Assembly: GCA_029990175.1 (NCBI GenBank)
Contig: JARKIP010000005.1
Coordinates: 72,200,001-72,264,000 of the forward strand
Length of the DNA stretch: 64,000 nucleotides
Direction of reading: 5' to 3'
From: Petunia secreta
Lineage: Eukaryota; Streptophyta; Magnoliopsida; Solanales; Solanaceae
Part shown: in pieces, positions 30,331-43,800 of the stretch
Position numbering within the stretch: position 1 is the stretch's first letter
Layout: every line of letters starts with the position of its first letter
The notes under the pieces: generated by a model
What the model was told of the DNA's origin: nothing
The model's input: only the letters and a program-made list of their open reading frames with translations
The model's database searches: none
Position numbers and translations under genes: made by a program

Positions 30331-31128
30331 TTAGAATTTTCCCCCCGAGTGGTTGCCACACTCGCTCTCGTGTACTTCTACCATCACATATATAGCTTCA
30401 TCCGGACCCAAGCACTTGGCCATCGGGCCGCTGTAAAATATTCTATATAGCTTTCCCAAAATTATTGAGTATGAAGGTGCTTGAGTCCTTAATTTCTTTG
30501 CTTCTTTCTTATCTTGGGAGAGAGTCCCCGAGTCAAAGCAAAAGATAAACTTGCTTCGCCACTCCCATTTGTGGTCCACCGAGTTGACTTCCAATTTCAT
30601 TTTCCTCATTTGTGCGGAAAGCAACTGAACCACTGAATCAGTCCCCGAGTGTTCTTCGTCCACCGCCGAACCCAAGTTTGCTAAGGCACCAGCTTTGGCA
30701 TTTTCTTCTCGAGGTACTTGTTTGACTCGCCATTCTTGGAATTGAGCCAAGATTCTTTGTGCTCGGATCAAGAATTCCTGCATTCTGGGCTCACGAGCAG
30801 TATATTCACCGAGCACTTGATTTACCACCAACTGCAAATCGCACCTTAATTCAACTCTTTCCATCCCCATCTTTTTGGCCAGTTCTAAGCCTGCTAAGGC
30901 TGCTTCGTATTCGGCCTCGTTGTTGGTCAATTTTTTGAATCGAACTGAGTGACTGACTTTCTCCTCAGTAGGTGCTATCAACACTATGCCTAATCTCGAA
31001 CCCTTAGAATTAGTCGCCCCATCTGTGTAGAGTACCCATAATTCCGAAGTCGGTCCCTTCGACATCAAGTTCTCCTTTTCAGCTTTGGGTAAGATCCCAA
31101 CACTAAAGTCAGCCACGAAGTCAGCCAA
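30331..31128 (-). pseudogene. pol: Archaeal-type RNase H and linker of Tat-type element
   Basis: A 265-codon open piece. RNase H signatures are LWVLYTDGATNSKGS (Asp), LTNNEAEYEAALAGLELA (Glu) and LRCDLQLVVNQVLGEY (Asp). A second RNase H of this type, between the ordinary RNase H and the integrase, marks the Tat lineage. The start of the integrase zinc finger (VHESECGNHSGG) lies at its 3' end, followed by a stop. Confidence 0.85.
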
Positions 31129-31295
31129 GACTTGGAATTTAATGGCTATTCGGGGTTAATAGGTGATATCATATTCATTTAATTCTACCGCTCATTTAGA
31201 TAACCTCCCCGACAACTCCGGTTTATGCAATATACTCCTTAAAGGGAAGGTGGTAACTACTGCTATTGGATGAATTGAAAATAGGGTCGTAGCTT

Positions 31296-32318
31296 CTAAG
31301 CAATAACAATTAAAGAAAGTGCTAGTTTTTCCAAGTGAAGGTACCTGGTTTCAGCGTTGAGGAGTATTTTGCTCATATAGTAAATAGGCTGCTGCTTGCC
31401 ATCCTCTTCCCGAACCAATACGGAGGTGACTGCCATCTCGGACGCGGCTAGGTAAAATAGAAAATTTTCTCCATCCTTTGGCTTGGCGAGAAACGACGCA
31501 TTAGCCAAATAGCATTTCAATTCCTTCAGTGCTTCTTTACACTCCGGTGTCCACTCGAAGTGACTGTTCTTTCTTAGAACTGAGAAGAATTTGTGGCATC
31601 GCTCCGATGATCTTGAGATAAATCTACTCAAGGCAGCGACTCGGCCAGTCAAACGCTGAACTTCCTTCACCCGGGTTAACTCATCGAGGATTTCTTCAAT
31701 GGCTCTGATCTTGTTTGGATTGGCTTCGATCCCACGCTCAGAGACTATGAATCCCAAAAATTTTCCCGAACCCACACCGAAGGCGCACTTTTCAGGATTT
31801 AGCTTCATGTGGTATTGCCTTATAACGACGAAGGCTTCTCTCAGATGGCTTAAGTGGTCCTCCACCCGAATAGATTTGATCAACATGTTGTCTATGTAAA
31901 CCTCCATGGACTTTCCGGTGTAATCTTTGAACATGAGACACACTAGCCTTTAGTATGTCACCCCAACGTTCTTCAGACCGAAGGGCATTATCTTGTAGCA
32001 GAAGGTACCCCGGTCAGTGACGAACGAGGTCTTTTCTTCATCCTTCGGGTACATAAAAATTTGATTATACCCCGAATAAGCATCCAAGAAGGTTAATAAT
32101 TTGTGTCCAACCGCGGAGTATATTAACCTGTCTATCTGTGGCAGTGGATAAGAGTTCTTGGGGAAAGCTTCGTTTAGATCTGTATAATCTACACACATTC
32201 TCTACTTGCCATTCTTTTTAGGTACAACAACGACATTAGCCAGCCATTCAGGGTACTTCACCTCTCTTATGAAGCCATTCTCTTGCAACTTCATAGTCTC
32301 ATCTTCGATCGCTTTTTT
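31296..32318 (-). pseudogene. pol: Reverse transcriptase and first RNase H of Tat-type element (inactive motif)
   Basis: RT fingers/palm at 32198-31950 (CVDYTDLNEAFPKNSYPLP, AYSGYNQI, FGLKNVGVTY); palm/thumb and RNase H start at 31943-31296 (YIDNMLIKS, NPEKCAFGV, GKFLGFIVSERGIE, PIYYMSK). The catalytic box reads YIDN where the family has YVDD, so the third catalytic Asp is lost. One stop separates the two pieces (about 31944-31949). Confidence 0.85.
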
Positions 32319-33299
32319 TTAACAGGCGTGCGGCCTTTTTTTTTGTTTTACCGGGGTAAATCGTGGATCCACATTCAATTTATTGGTCATGATCTCCGGA
32401 TCGATACCGACCATATCTAAATGGGACCAAGTAAAGCAATCATAGTTGGACTTCAAGACTTCGATTATAGCTCTCTTCGACTCTGGGTCCAACTCCGAGT
32501 TTACAAATACTTTCCTCTCTAGAAAATCTTTCAATAACGTGAAAGATTCCAACTCCTCAACAGTTGAATCCTCGGGTTTTTGTTTCTGAGGTTCTTGAAT
32601 GCATACCGGGATTTTCCCAATTTCTCCTCGGAGGTCGTCTTGGGAACTTGACCCTCCCTCTTCGTTTGACCCCGGTTGCATTGGTTGCTATTTCTTTGGT
32701 CCTGACGGGACGACCTCACTCTTCAGCACAAGTGAATAGCATTCTCTCGCTACTCGCTGTTCTCCTTTAATCAATCGAATTCCCCATGGGGTAGGGAATT
32801 TGATGACTTGGTAGAGAGTGGATGGGACAGCCTCTATAGAATGGATCCATGGTCTACCGAGGATCACATTATATGCCACGTCCTCGGGCAGAACTTGAAA
32901 CAGTGTTTCCTTGCAAACCCCTTCGGCATATGTGTTGAGCGTAATTTCGCCCAACGTCTTTTCGGTAAAGTTGTTGAAGCCAGTCAACACAGTTGCTTTT
33001 GGGATGAACTCTCCCTTCATCCACATCTTTTTGATGGCCCCGTAGCTGATTATGTTAGCAAAGCTACCGGGGTCGATCAAGACTCGTTTGATATCCAAAT
33101 CGTTTATCCTTAGCATGATGACCAAAGCATCATGATGAGGGAACATCATCCCATCACAGTCATTGTCGTCGAACACCATTTCCTTTCCCGATCCTCCAAC
33201 TCGCGTTCTTTTCTCCATAGTAATCGACAATTTTTCAAACTTCTTGGCAGCTGCAAAGTTCACCCCATTCACCTCTGACCCCCCGGTGATCACATTCAC
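32319..33299 (-). pseudogene. pol: Protease region of Tat-type element
   Basis: 33299-32688 carries an aspartic-protease-like fold: VLIDPGSFANIISY (DPGS in place of the usual D-T/S-G-S) and NVILGRPWIHSIEAVPST. 32681-32319 is the linker leading to RT (KSNYDCFTWSHLDMVGIDPE). The two are separated by a small frame break. Substrate would be its own polyprotein. Confidence 0.78.
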
Positions 33300-34129
33300 A
33301 ACTCTTTCACTGGGTGGCCCCGAGGTGGCTGTCCATCACTTCGGTTCTTTGTATAGTTTTCCTTCCCCTTATCAGTGAGGAATTCAGCCAGTACGCCCTT
33401 CTTCAGCAAATGCGCCACCTCGAGGGGCAAGGCTTTGCAGTCCTCGGTGCGGTGACCGTAGTCCGCATGAAACTCACAATGCAAACTTTGATCTCTCTTG
33501 TCACCATGAGTCCTCATATCCTTCGGTGCTCTCATCCCAACTATCCCCTTCACTATATTGACCAACTCCGAGGTCGATATGTTGAAGTTGTAATCGGGGA
33601 TCCGGGGTAATTCCTTATTCTTTGAAACCAAAACTGGGCTCGAGGGATTTCTTTGGTTCGTGCTGGGATAAGCCTTTCCACCGAGCCGTTGGCTCACATG
33701 CGAACTTCCAAGCCTTTGACTAATAGGCTGCCTCGATGAAGTGTATGGTTCGTATGTTCCCTTTGAATTTCCTCGTGGCGTCTAGGCACGATATGAGGAT
33801 TTAGATCGATTATTGTAATTGAAGCCCCAGTTGTTGTTTTTCCACTCGGCTTCCTCCAACCTTATCTTGGTGTATTCTCTGTTGTGCAAATCATCCCATG
33901 TCAAGGTTTGATATTGCTGGAGCTCTTTCCTCAGTTTGGCGGCAGCCTCAGAGTTTCGAACGTTAATGCACTTTTCAAACACCATGATGGCCAAGGTGTC
34001 AGCCATGGCAGGCAACTCCATCCGTTCGGCGTGGAAACGCTCCAAGAAGTCCTTAATGGGATCGCCGAGCTGTTGTTTGACTTCGAATATATCCTCCTTC
34101 CTCTGGAGGATTTTCTGTGCCCTGGTATG
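33296..34129 (-). pseudogene. gag: Gag fragment of Tat-type element
   Basis: 34045-33782 is the C-terminal half of the gag capsid domain (LERFHAERMELPAMADTLAI-type). 33697-33296 holds the zinc-knuckle-like motif CEFHADYGHRTEDC with spacing C-X2-H-X4-H-X4-C and a following LLKKGVLAEFL. The N-terminal half is missing because the Athila LTR begins at 34130; it should lie beyond the right side of the nested elements. Confidence 0.8.
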
Positions 34130-35397
34130 AGATCCATGCTCAATCCTACACCTTTAATGGTGAGGGGCGGTCATCAAAGTATAATACCCGATGTGAGTCG
34201 GGGTCAATTTTCCAAGGGAACTAGCTTGTCGAGTCAGAGAGTCGCAAATAGAAATTCAAATGAAGTTTACTATTGAGTCCTAGAAGTGGGTTTTGATATA
34301 AATAACACTACGATTAGCTACAAGGCATACAAATTAAAGCAAGTAAGTTGATTTGATATTAAGAGACTAGGGATGTAAACAACTAATAGTGATTTCCAAC
34401 CAACGGGTATTTCCACTTCACTTTCCCAACACAAATATAATTATGGTCGAGTCTTCCTATTGTGGTCTCTAGAATCCTTCCGGCCTAGAAGAGACCTTTC
34501 ACAACCCGCTCGTCAAAGCCTTAGTTGAATGCTCGAGGCACTACTCCAAGACCCGAGGAAAGGAGACCTCTTCCGAGCGTAACTCCTTTTAGATGGGTTA
34601 GTCTATATGAATAGCCTATCAACCCAAATCCTCGCCAACTCCACTATTCTATGCTAATTAATCTCTTCCGAGTCTTTAACTAGCAACGTAGACAAGAAAT
34701 ACCAAATATCAATGATTTTAAAATTTTAATGTTATTGCAATGGGGAGTTGGATAATTGATACTTATGTTATAGTTAGTGAAATAGAACAACGCCCATTGA
34801 TTTTCAATCACTATAGCATATTTACACCCCTAGTTATGAGTTTACCTACTCACAACTAGGGATTGAATCAAAACAATCAAAATGTAGTACAATGATGTAA
34901 TGATTTCAAACATAGATATTGGATTGATATATGAATTAAGATTCGAAGATACAAGTTTAGAAGCTTACAGAACGATGTTAAGACCTCTACTTGGCTCCCA
35001 AAATTGCCTCAAATTCAATACAAAACGTAACTATCGAATGTGTGTTCAAACCCTAGCTTAAGCTATTTATACAAGAGAGAAAAATGTAGAACACAGTGGA
35101 GTAGGCGGCCCGCACCTTTTTTAATCACTCTCTGGATTTTCAGTAGGCACCCGCCTTTGTAAAACAGGCGGGGCGCCTCTTTCTGGCTTCAAATTTTCCA
35201 ACTCTTTCTTGATGTCCTTTCTTTCGCACTTTGGCTCGAATTCTTTCTCTCTCGCTTCAATCTTCAACTAGTATCCATGTGAATTCATTATAACCTGAAC
35301 TAAGCAATTCACGACGTTAATGACATAAAATGTCGCTCTTGGATTCAAAAACGAAAGTTTATCGTAGTCTTTAAGTTGGTAAAATACCTACTTATCA
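34130..35397 (-). repeat. 3' LTR of Athila element
   Basis: About 1268 bp, with + strand ends AGATCCATGCTC (TGATCCACGCTC in the other LTR) and CTTATCA. Same sequence as 46995-47385 plus 52118-53037. A - strand TATA box (TGTATAAATAGC) lies at 35062-35073, with GC-rich near-palindromes AGGCGGCCCGC (35103), AGGCACCCGCCT (35145) and AGGCGGGGCGCCT (35166-35178) just upstream of it in transcription direction. Confidence 0.87.
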
Positions 35398-35415
35398 ACT
35401 CCCCCAAACTTAAGT
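35398..35415 (-). promoter_or_regulatory. Polypurine tract of Athila element
   Basis: The - strand reads AAGTTTGGGGGAGT directly before the LTR start TGATAAG. Confidence 0.85.
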
Positions 35416-37081
35416 CTTTGCTTGTCCTCAAGCAACTCAAAATCACGAGACCAAAGCTTTTTCCATTTTAAGCTTGACACCAAGGCATGTTCCACATTTC
35501 GAACTTCACAAACAATATTTTTGCATTAATGAATTCGTTGGTACAAACTAGTCACACATACTAAAATGAACAATTGACAAGCAACTATGCACTTTACTCG
35601 GACTATGGCAAAAAGGAAACTCATGAGCCTTTAGAGCTATCTCAAGGTCATCGGCTTGCTTCGGTTGTTCATGAGCCCCAATATGCATTCAAACCCCCTT
35701 GCTCAAAAGTTACTTGCTTTCTCAAATTTGGACTCCAAAAATTTGAACTCTCACTCTCACAAAGGAATGCTCATGTGTGCTTCTCAAAAATTCAAAGACT
35801 TGCTCTTCTTGTACTTCTCCAATAATATAGGGCCACTTGACTAAACATCAATTAGGACTTCGTATGGTTGTAATATAGGCTTTTGGTTTAAGGTGTGGTA
35901 GATTTGGCTAATTAGTGACTTATACCTCCACAGCACTACATCATCTTGCTTTCTTTTGTGCAACTTTCTTTTTTTTCCATTAGGCTCATTCTACCTTTCT
36001 TTAGAAGACGGTGCCAATTAATCCCTTCTTTATTCAACACTGTTCTCTTCTTCTTTTTCTTTTTTTTTTCTTTTCTCCTTTTCTTTTTCAACATTAATTA
36101 ATCCCTTTTGGATTCATTTTCTTCTCTTTTCTTTGCTTCCCTTTTTTTCTTTTCTATCATGCACTTCAATTTGACATTCACAATGAGATTCCAGCTTTTA
36201 CTGTCTCTCCTAAACTTAGGTTTTAGCCTAAGTTGCACTTTTTTCAATGCACGCTTGGAGGTCAGGACCAAAAAGAGGGTTGGTGCTTTAGCACACAAGA
36301 ATTGGCTTGGTTTTCAATTTAGTGGCTGCCATATGAAAGGTTAAGGATTAGAGGGGCTAACTGGGATGAGTACGTACGGGTAGGCCATTTAGGATAGTAG
36401 CGGTCCAAAGATAGCCTAAAATCATATCTCAAATCAAGTTTCACCTAGGATTTTATCTCAAAGTACATTAAGGGTAAGTTCCAAACTTCCAAGTCACACA
36501 CACAAGCTTATTATTTAAGAGCTCACCACTCACACAAGTAATCTTTCAAGTTCAAGTCTAAACACACACTAAGGACACTCACTCACAAAGCATATAATGG
36601 TTCAAATTTTAAACCACGCCAACAACACAATTAAGTTAACTAGAGAACCTCGTGGTCTACAACTCACGCCATGCCATTCAAAGTACACATTCATTTGTCA
36701 AAGTTGCCATAAAAATAATGTAACAATAGGTAGTACCACATAATCCTCTAATATATTTTCAAAAGGTTTTATGTACAAACTTGGTTCAAAAAGAACCTCT
36801 GGAAAGAACCAAGTGAAGAAAATCGGAGGCTTATTTGAAACTAAAAACAACTTTGGAACATAGCAAAGAAGACAAGTTAAAACTAACAACATAAAATGTG
36901 TATACATCAAAATGGTTCGAACGTATACATGGACATTATAAGCACAAGTACAATCACTATCCAAAGATGCACATATACATCTGAACCCCTCCCCCAACTA
37001 AAGACTCTAGCATCGTCCCCACATGCTAAGCAGAGCAAAGTAAAGTACAAAAAGGGGGTATAGAGGGGACTCCCTGTATGC
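35416..37081 (-). other. 3' untranslated region of Athila element
   Basis: 1.7 kb without a convincing gene. It includes long pyrimidine tracts on + (purine tracts on the sense strand), e.g. 36047-36090 and 36118-36155. Confidence 0.55.
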
Positions 37082-39076
37082 TCAAGCAATGCCCTTCCCT
37101 TTGCCCGCTACAGGGGCAAGTGAGGGCGCGGCTAGTGGTGTATGTCTTCTCTCCGCTTCTCGGCGTGCTGTCTCAATAGATCTCCGTGTAGCAATGTCAA
37201 CCTGCATCTTCTCGGGCAACAAGGTGAGATCACCAACAGTCCCTGAGACTGGATCAAGAGCATCATCATCAATATCAAAGTCCATGGCCTCAGTAGCCTC
37301 AATTTCCTCGAGTAAGTCCTCGTCCTCTTGTTGCTGAGCTTTCCTTGATTTTTTGGCTGGAGGCTTAGAAGCCATTGAACTAGATGCTCGGTGTGCAACT
37401 GAAGACGGCTGTGATGGTAGTGAAGAGGATGCAATAGAAGCTGGAGCAACAGTAGAACCAAGTGGAGCAGATGTAGTAGTAAGGGAGGCTGAAGTAGTGG
37501 CCTTAGCAGAACCACGTCGAACATAAGTAGCAACAGGGGCAGAGATGTGACTGGGCCCTTAGGCTGGGGCTGTGGAGGGGGTGAGCTCTGCGGAATGATA
37601 ATCCCTCCGGAAGGTACACCTAGCGCCTTGCTAACCTTCTTGTCCAACACAGAGTAATGGGTAGCAAGGTCAGACGAGGATGTCTTTATGGCACGAACAT
37701 CCTCTGTGTGAGCCTGAAGGGCCAATGTGTTAGCTTCCACAGCTCTGGTGTCGCTCTCAATAGTCTTGGAATGAGCCTTCAAGACTTGAACCAACTCACT
37801 AAGCTGCTCAGTAGAGACTTCAGGGGGTGGAGGTGGGGGCTGCACCTGTGGTAAGTTGGAAATAAGAGCCCTAAGCTCATCCAACTGGGCACCAAGATCA
37901 CGCACATCCTCGGGGATAGTGCCAGCGCCCATACCTGAAGTAAAGGAGCCTGCCTCATGCTGAGGAGCTGCCTCAAATGTGGGTGGTACATCATCACGAT
38001 CATCAGAAAGAACAGTACCTGAGGAAGCCTCTGGTGGGGTGTCCTTGAAAGCATACCAATAGAAGGCAGATTTAGGAGGCGATTTCAAGTCCCCTGGTTG
38101 CTCCGGGCAACAACATTTCAGCAAATAATCAGTCAATGTAGAGGAGAATGCTAGGTTATCCTTCTCAGAGTTCACAACTTCTTGCATGTGTTTAAGCATT
38201 TCCGCTCCCAAGTTCACTTTGATACCTTTCATCAAACAACCAATCATTATGGCTCTCTTCAAAGTTAACTTGTTATCTTGTCTTGTTGCCTGCACCCGTG
38301 ATATGACAATGTATTGCCAACTCTTTGCTTTAAAATTAAGGTCGGCCCTCACAATTTGAATTCCCACTTTTTTCCATCCCGGGTTCGCCTTTCTACCAAT
38401 GATAGGTATAAGCCACTCTCTTTGCTCTTGCCGGAAAAGTTTCAATTTTTTAACATGTTGAGATGGATTTAAATGCGGAAGATCCAAGTGTGCATTTAAT
38501 GCTCTCGCAGAAATATAAACATATCTACCTCGGCAATACACTTTGTTGTTCCCCTTTGCCGTGGTAGCTAGGTTGGCATAGAACTCCGCGACCAATTGCT
38601 CATTTGATTCCCTCAACGTTTTCTTCAAAGTTGCCTCCCATCCGGTTGCTACATACCGGTGGTAGATGTCGGGATTCTTGACATCCACATCTTTCATGCT
38701 AATAACTCTTTCCGGATTGAGACTCTAGTTTTGAAATGGTTTCACAAAGAATCTGAGTGTCTTTCTTGAACAAAACTTGAATTTCAATTCCTCATTCATC
38801 TCTTCTTCATCCAACACCTCCGCTTGGGCCTCCGGTTGCCCATGTTCCTCCTCCTCTACCTCTTGAGTTTGCTCCTCCTTTACCTCTTGAGCTTGTTCCT
38901 CCTCGACTTGTTCTTGTACCAGTTGCATAGAGAGAGAAGTTTCTTGCCTTGTTTTCTTTCTCGACTTACTTCTAGATTATGTAGCTAAGTTGACCAATGG
39001 TACATCATCCCGTGTTTCATCATCAAGAGGAGGAGGTGGGCCTTCCGGCTTCCTTTTTACTGCTTTCTTGCCCATG
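37082..39076 (-). pseudogene. Athila ORF2 (env-position protein), broken
   Basis: Starts MGKKAVKRK-like at 39076, right after a splice-acceptor-like CTTTTACAG/GTACC. One frame continues to about 37560 with in-frame stops near 38980 and at 38725. It contains an acidic/Gln-rich N-terminal stretch (38928-38780) and a domain at 38697-38050 (YHRYVATGWEATLKKTL, VAEFYANL, GRYVYISARALNAHLDLP) that resembles the plant family annotated as putative plant transposon protein. After a frameshift near 37560 the true C-terminus reads in another frame (37375-37082: Lys-rich, then very acidic). I see no signal peptide or membrane segment, so an envelope role is not supported by this copy. Confidence 0.68.
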
Positions 39077-40463
39077 GTACCTGTAAAAGCATATAAGAAT
39101 GGGTGTTAGTCATAATTGGAAGCATCGCATAAGGCAAGAAAAAGGAAACAAAATCCGAAGGACAAGTTGCAGGAACAGAAGTTTCGCCTGTTAGAGAACA
39201 GATAGCTCTAGACAAAACAGGTGGCCGGCCCTTATCAACCAGGCAGTCCGCTTGTCCCAACTTCAGAGTAGTGCAGCGATTATTAAAAACATGCGGCCTA
39301 ACGGAAAAATCTCAGCTTGATTAAAATCAACATCGAGCATTCCCACAGACCACTCTCACGGGGCACTCACAAGTATATTTACGGAGATCATGTGGTTTGC
39401 ACGGAACAATTCAAGTCACTTCAACATAATAACACAAAGCATATGAGACAACACCAAGACATTTCAAGCTCGCAATTCAATCAATCAACTAATAATCGAC
39501 TTATAATATTCATTATGTGCAAACTTGAAGGAATTTCAAACATCCTCAAACCATTCATCATCAAAGCTTCAAAACATGCAAAAGCGCTCACAACAAGTGC
39601 ACATATTTAGGATTTCAAATTCACTTTCAATTTTAAGCTTTAATTTGCATTTTTGTGAACTTCAATTTTCCCAAACTAGTGAGTTCATGAATTGAACGCA
39701 CTTTTGCAAGTTCAAACTATCAAGAATACTCATGAGGCTATCAACCTCACCAAAAACATCAAGAATAATTCACACTCACAATTCAATTAATTAACTAGCA
39801 CTCAAGTTTCATGAGTTTCATTATGCACACACTTGAAAGATTTCCAAGCACTTTCAACAAACGATTTACCTAGGAAGGCTCTAAACTCACTCACACAATC
39901 CAAACCAGGAACCTAGAACAATTCAAACAATCATACAAGCTTAAAACTTCACTCACTTCCAACTTCAAGTGCGCATTGCAATTTTCATGTATTTTTGCTT
40001 CCCTCAACTAATGGATTGACAAATTTGAGCATTCAAAGCGTGACAATAGCATTCCTATATTCCAAATAATTCAAGCAACCAATTTGTAGGGTATTCAAGC
40101 CATGGGTTCAAAATTTTATCAAAATTCTCATTTTTCAAACCTAAACCCTAACTTTCTAAATTTATCAACATCAATATGTAGCATTTAAGTACAAGGAACA
40201 ATTTAAATACTAATTTAGTCTACTATTAACTACATCTAAACCTAAAAATATTGTTTCACTAAGTTAAAGAAAATTAAAGCAAAAATTTAAAATATTATGT
40301 GCACATACCCGAAATAGAGAAAAAATGAAGATTAAAATGATGGTGGAGTGATTTGTGTGTGTTTTAGATGGATTAAATTGATCTTATGGAGTGGGTGATG
40401 ATTTTTGGCTAAAGGGGTCCTTTTATTTTGTTCAATTGGTGAAATAATGAAAGAAAGGAGTAG
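39077..40463 (-). other. Spacer between integrase and ORF2
   Basis: AT-rich, with no ORF of note. A few GGCCGG/AGGCAGTCCGC-type words appear at 39219-39300. It may contain an intron or promoter for ORF2 (inference). Confidence 0.5.
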
Positions 40464-40694
40464 TAGGCGAGTGGTCCGCCTATTTTAGGCTTTAAACCTG
40501 CCGGGTCGAGTCCAAGTTAAAACGGACGGTCCGCCTATTACAAACGGGCGGTGCGCCTATTTCTCTTTTATGTGTTTTCTATGTTCTAACATGCATCACA
40601 CTTACCTGGGCGGTCCGCCAATTTTATACTTAGCCGGATTTCTTGAAAATTCCCTTTTTGCATGCTCTCTGGACTTTTTGGAGGCGGTCCGCCT
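40464..40694 (-). repeat. Five AGGCGGTCCGCCT-type near-palindromes
   Basis: Copies at 40464-40480, 40523-40536, 40546-40558, 40605-40620 and 40682-40694 (the last is AGGCGGTCCGCCT, a palindrome except at its centre). Same arms (AGGCG...CGCCT) as the boxes in the Athila LTR and in the CRM-like element. Confidence 0.75.
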
Positions 40695-40863
40695 ATAGCT
40701 GTTCCAGACTCCCTTTTTTGGCTTACTTCCTTCACTTCCTCGCTTCGCACTTTACTCAACTCGGGTACCTGCACATGTAACAACTAGTTATGCTAAACAC
40801 ATGTGTTGCCTCCCAAGAAGCGCCTAATTTAACGTCGCGGCACGACGGTGATGACTTTTCCAC

Positions 40864-43800
40864 TCACGGTTCATCAAAATAGATGCACGCAACTTCACCA
40901 ACCTCGGCGTCACATCCCAAATAGTGCTTCACCCGATTCCCGTTGATTCGGAAAGTTCTTCCTCCTTCCTTCGATTGCAAATCAATCGAGCCATAAGGTG
41001 TAACACCGACCACCTTAAACGGACCCTTCAATTTAGGTTTGAGCTTCCCAGGGAACAATTTCAAGCGGGTGTTGAACAACAACACTAAATCTCCCTCATT
41101 GAATGTCCGGTTCCAAATTCTCGAATCATGAAGCCTCTTCATTTTTTCTTTGTAAATCATCGCATTTTCATAGGCCAAGAACCGAAATTTATCAAGTTCA
41201 TGCAAGTTCAACACTATTGAATTTGCGGCATCGCTCCAATCCATATTCAACTTCTTCAATGCCCACAAGACTTTGTGCTCAAGCTCAACCAGTAAATGAC
41301 AAGCTTTACCGAATACCAAATTTGAATGGAGACATCCCAATCGGAGTTTTGTAGGCAGTTCGATAAGCCCATAAAGATTCATCAAGCTTTCTTAGCACAA
41401 TCGATTCTATTTGCATTAACCGTCTTGGCTAGAATGGTCTTCATTTCCCAATTTGAGACTTCAACTTGCCCACTTGTTTGAGGGTGGTAGGGCATTGCAA
41501 CTTTGTGTTTCACTCCGTATTTTTGGAGGAGGCTTGCAAAAGCTCGGTTGCAAAAATGGCTCCCACCATCACTAATGATCGCCCTCGGGGTCCAGAATCA
41601 TGAGAAAATATTCTTTTTCAAGAACCCCAACACACTCTTGGCTTCATTATTGGGGAGCACAACCGCTTCCACCCATTTGGACACATAATCAACCGCTACC
41701 AAGATGTATTTGTTGCCATAGGAACTCAAAATCGGCCCTATAAATTCAATGCCCCACACATCAAAAAACTCAACTTCAACAATGATATTCATCGACATCT
41801 CGTGCTTCCTTGATATTCCACCCATCCTTTGACATTAATCACAATTTTTCACCCAAGCGTGGGCATCTTTGGGCAAAGTTGGCCAAAGGAAACCACATTG
41901 TAATACCTTGGTTGCCGTCCTCATTCCACCATGATGTCCTACATAAGGAGAAGAGTGACACCCTTCCATAATAGCCTCTTGTTCAGACTCGGCAACATAT
42001 CTTTGGATGATCCCATCAACACATACCCTAAAGAGATAGGGTTCATCCCAATAATAGAATCTTGCATCCTTGGCTAACTTCTTCTTTTGATAGAATGTGA
42101 AGTCTTCAGGATAGACTCCCCCAACTATGAAATTGGCTAGGTCGCCATACCAAGGGATTGATTCCTAAGACACAGCCAAGATCCTCTCATCCGGAAATGC
42201 ATCATTCATTTCTATCTCTTCTTTTGGCCTACCCTCCTTCTCCAAGTGGGACAAGTGGTCCGCCACTTGATTTTCGGTCCCTTTTCGATTAAGAACCTCA
42301 ATATCAAACTCTTGAAGAAGTAACACCCACCGGATAAGCCTTTCTTTGGAGTCTTTCTTCGCCATCAAATACCGGATGGCAAAGTGATCGGTGTGAACAA
42401 TTGTCTTTGACCCCACCAAATATGATCAGAATTTTTCAAATACGAACACAATAGCGAAGAGCTCCTTCTCCGTCACTGTATAATTCAATTGAGCTCCGTT
42501 CATTGTCTTACTTGCATAGTAGATGCGATGAAACATCTTGTTCACCCGTTGACCTAGCACAGCCCCCAAAGCCAGGTCACTAGCGTCACATATGAGCTCG
42601 AATGGAAGCTCCCAATTAGGACACAATTATCGGTGCGGTTGTTAATCTCTGCTTCACTTCTTCAAAAGATCCTAGGCAAGCCTTGTCAAACACGAACTCG
42701 GCATCCTTCTCCAAAAGTTTGCACATAGGATTCACAACTTTGGAGAAGTCCTTGATAAAGCGGCGATAAAATCCCGCATGCCCCAAGAAACTTCAGACAC
42801 CCTTCATGGTCATTGGAGGTGGAAGTTTTGAAATCACCTCAATCTTTGCTTGATCTACTTCGATGCCTTTTTTGGAGACTTTGTGTCCCAACACTATGCC
42901 TTCTTGTACTAGGAAGTGACATTTCTCCCAATTGAGCACAACCCTTGTTTCTTCGCATCTCTCTAGCACCCTCTCCAAGTTTGACAAGCAATCATCGAAT
43001 GAATCTCCAACCACCAAAAAATCATCCATGAAAACCTCAAGAAAATTTTCTACCATGTCGTGGAAATGATCTAGCATGAACCTTTGGAATGTGGCGGGGG
43101 CATTACAAAGACCAAATAGAAATTTGTGGAATACAAAGGTGCCCTAGGGGCAAGTGAAAGTTGTCTTGTCTTGATCCTCGGCCTCAATGGATATTTGGTT
43201 ATAGCCGGAGTACCCATCCAAGAAACAGTAGTAAGCACGTTCCAACAACCGATCAAGCATTTGATTAATGAATGGGAAAGGAAAATGATCCTTCTTTGTA
43301 CCGGTGTTGAGCTTCCGATAATCCATACACACTCTCCACCCGGTTACGGGTCTAGTTGCATTGGATTCTCCTTTGTCATTTAGAATCACCTTCATCCCCC
43401 TTTCTTGGGAACACACTGCACGGGTGACACCCACTTGCTATTGGACAATGGAACTATCACACCCGCGTCTAGCCATATTATGATTTCTTTCTTCACCACT
43501 TCTTGCATAGGAGGATTCAACCTCCTTTGGTGTTCCACACTTGGCCTGCACCCCTCTTCAAGCAAGCTTTTATGAGTGCATACCCCCAGGTCGATTCCTC
43601 TTATATCCGCCAAGATCCACCCTATAGCTTTAATTCTCCTCCTTACCACTTCAACAAGTTTAGATTCTTGAGTTTTGGTCAAGTGGGATGAAATGATTAT
43701 GGGTAGAGTGGAGTTGGGACCAAGGAAGGTGTATCTCAAATGGGATGGTAGGATTTTCAATTCAAATTTCGGTGGTTCTTCGATGGATGGTTTTGTAGGT

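Larger units (their letters stand above)
25213..34129 (-). mobile_element. Tat/Retand-type Ty3/gypsy element, decayed, no LTR in window
   Basis: A - strand gag-pol (34129 to about 29350) followed downstream by an oppositely transcribed gene (26082-28570, +). Second (archaeal-type) RNase H after the first, together with an antisense ORF between integrase and 3' LTR, is the known arrangement in Tat-lineage elements such as Grande and Retand. Left end: adjoins the copia LTR. Right end: cut inside gag by the Athila element. Stops and frameshifts are frequent and the RT catalytic motif is mutated, so this is an old copy. Confidence 0.78.

Noticed and set aside
37082..39076. Athila ORF2 as a viral-type envelope gene
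   Set aside because: No signal peptide, fusion segment or transmembrane anchor is visible; only its position matches env.
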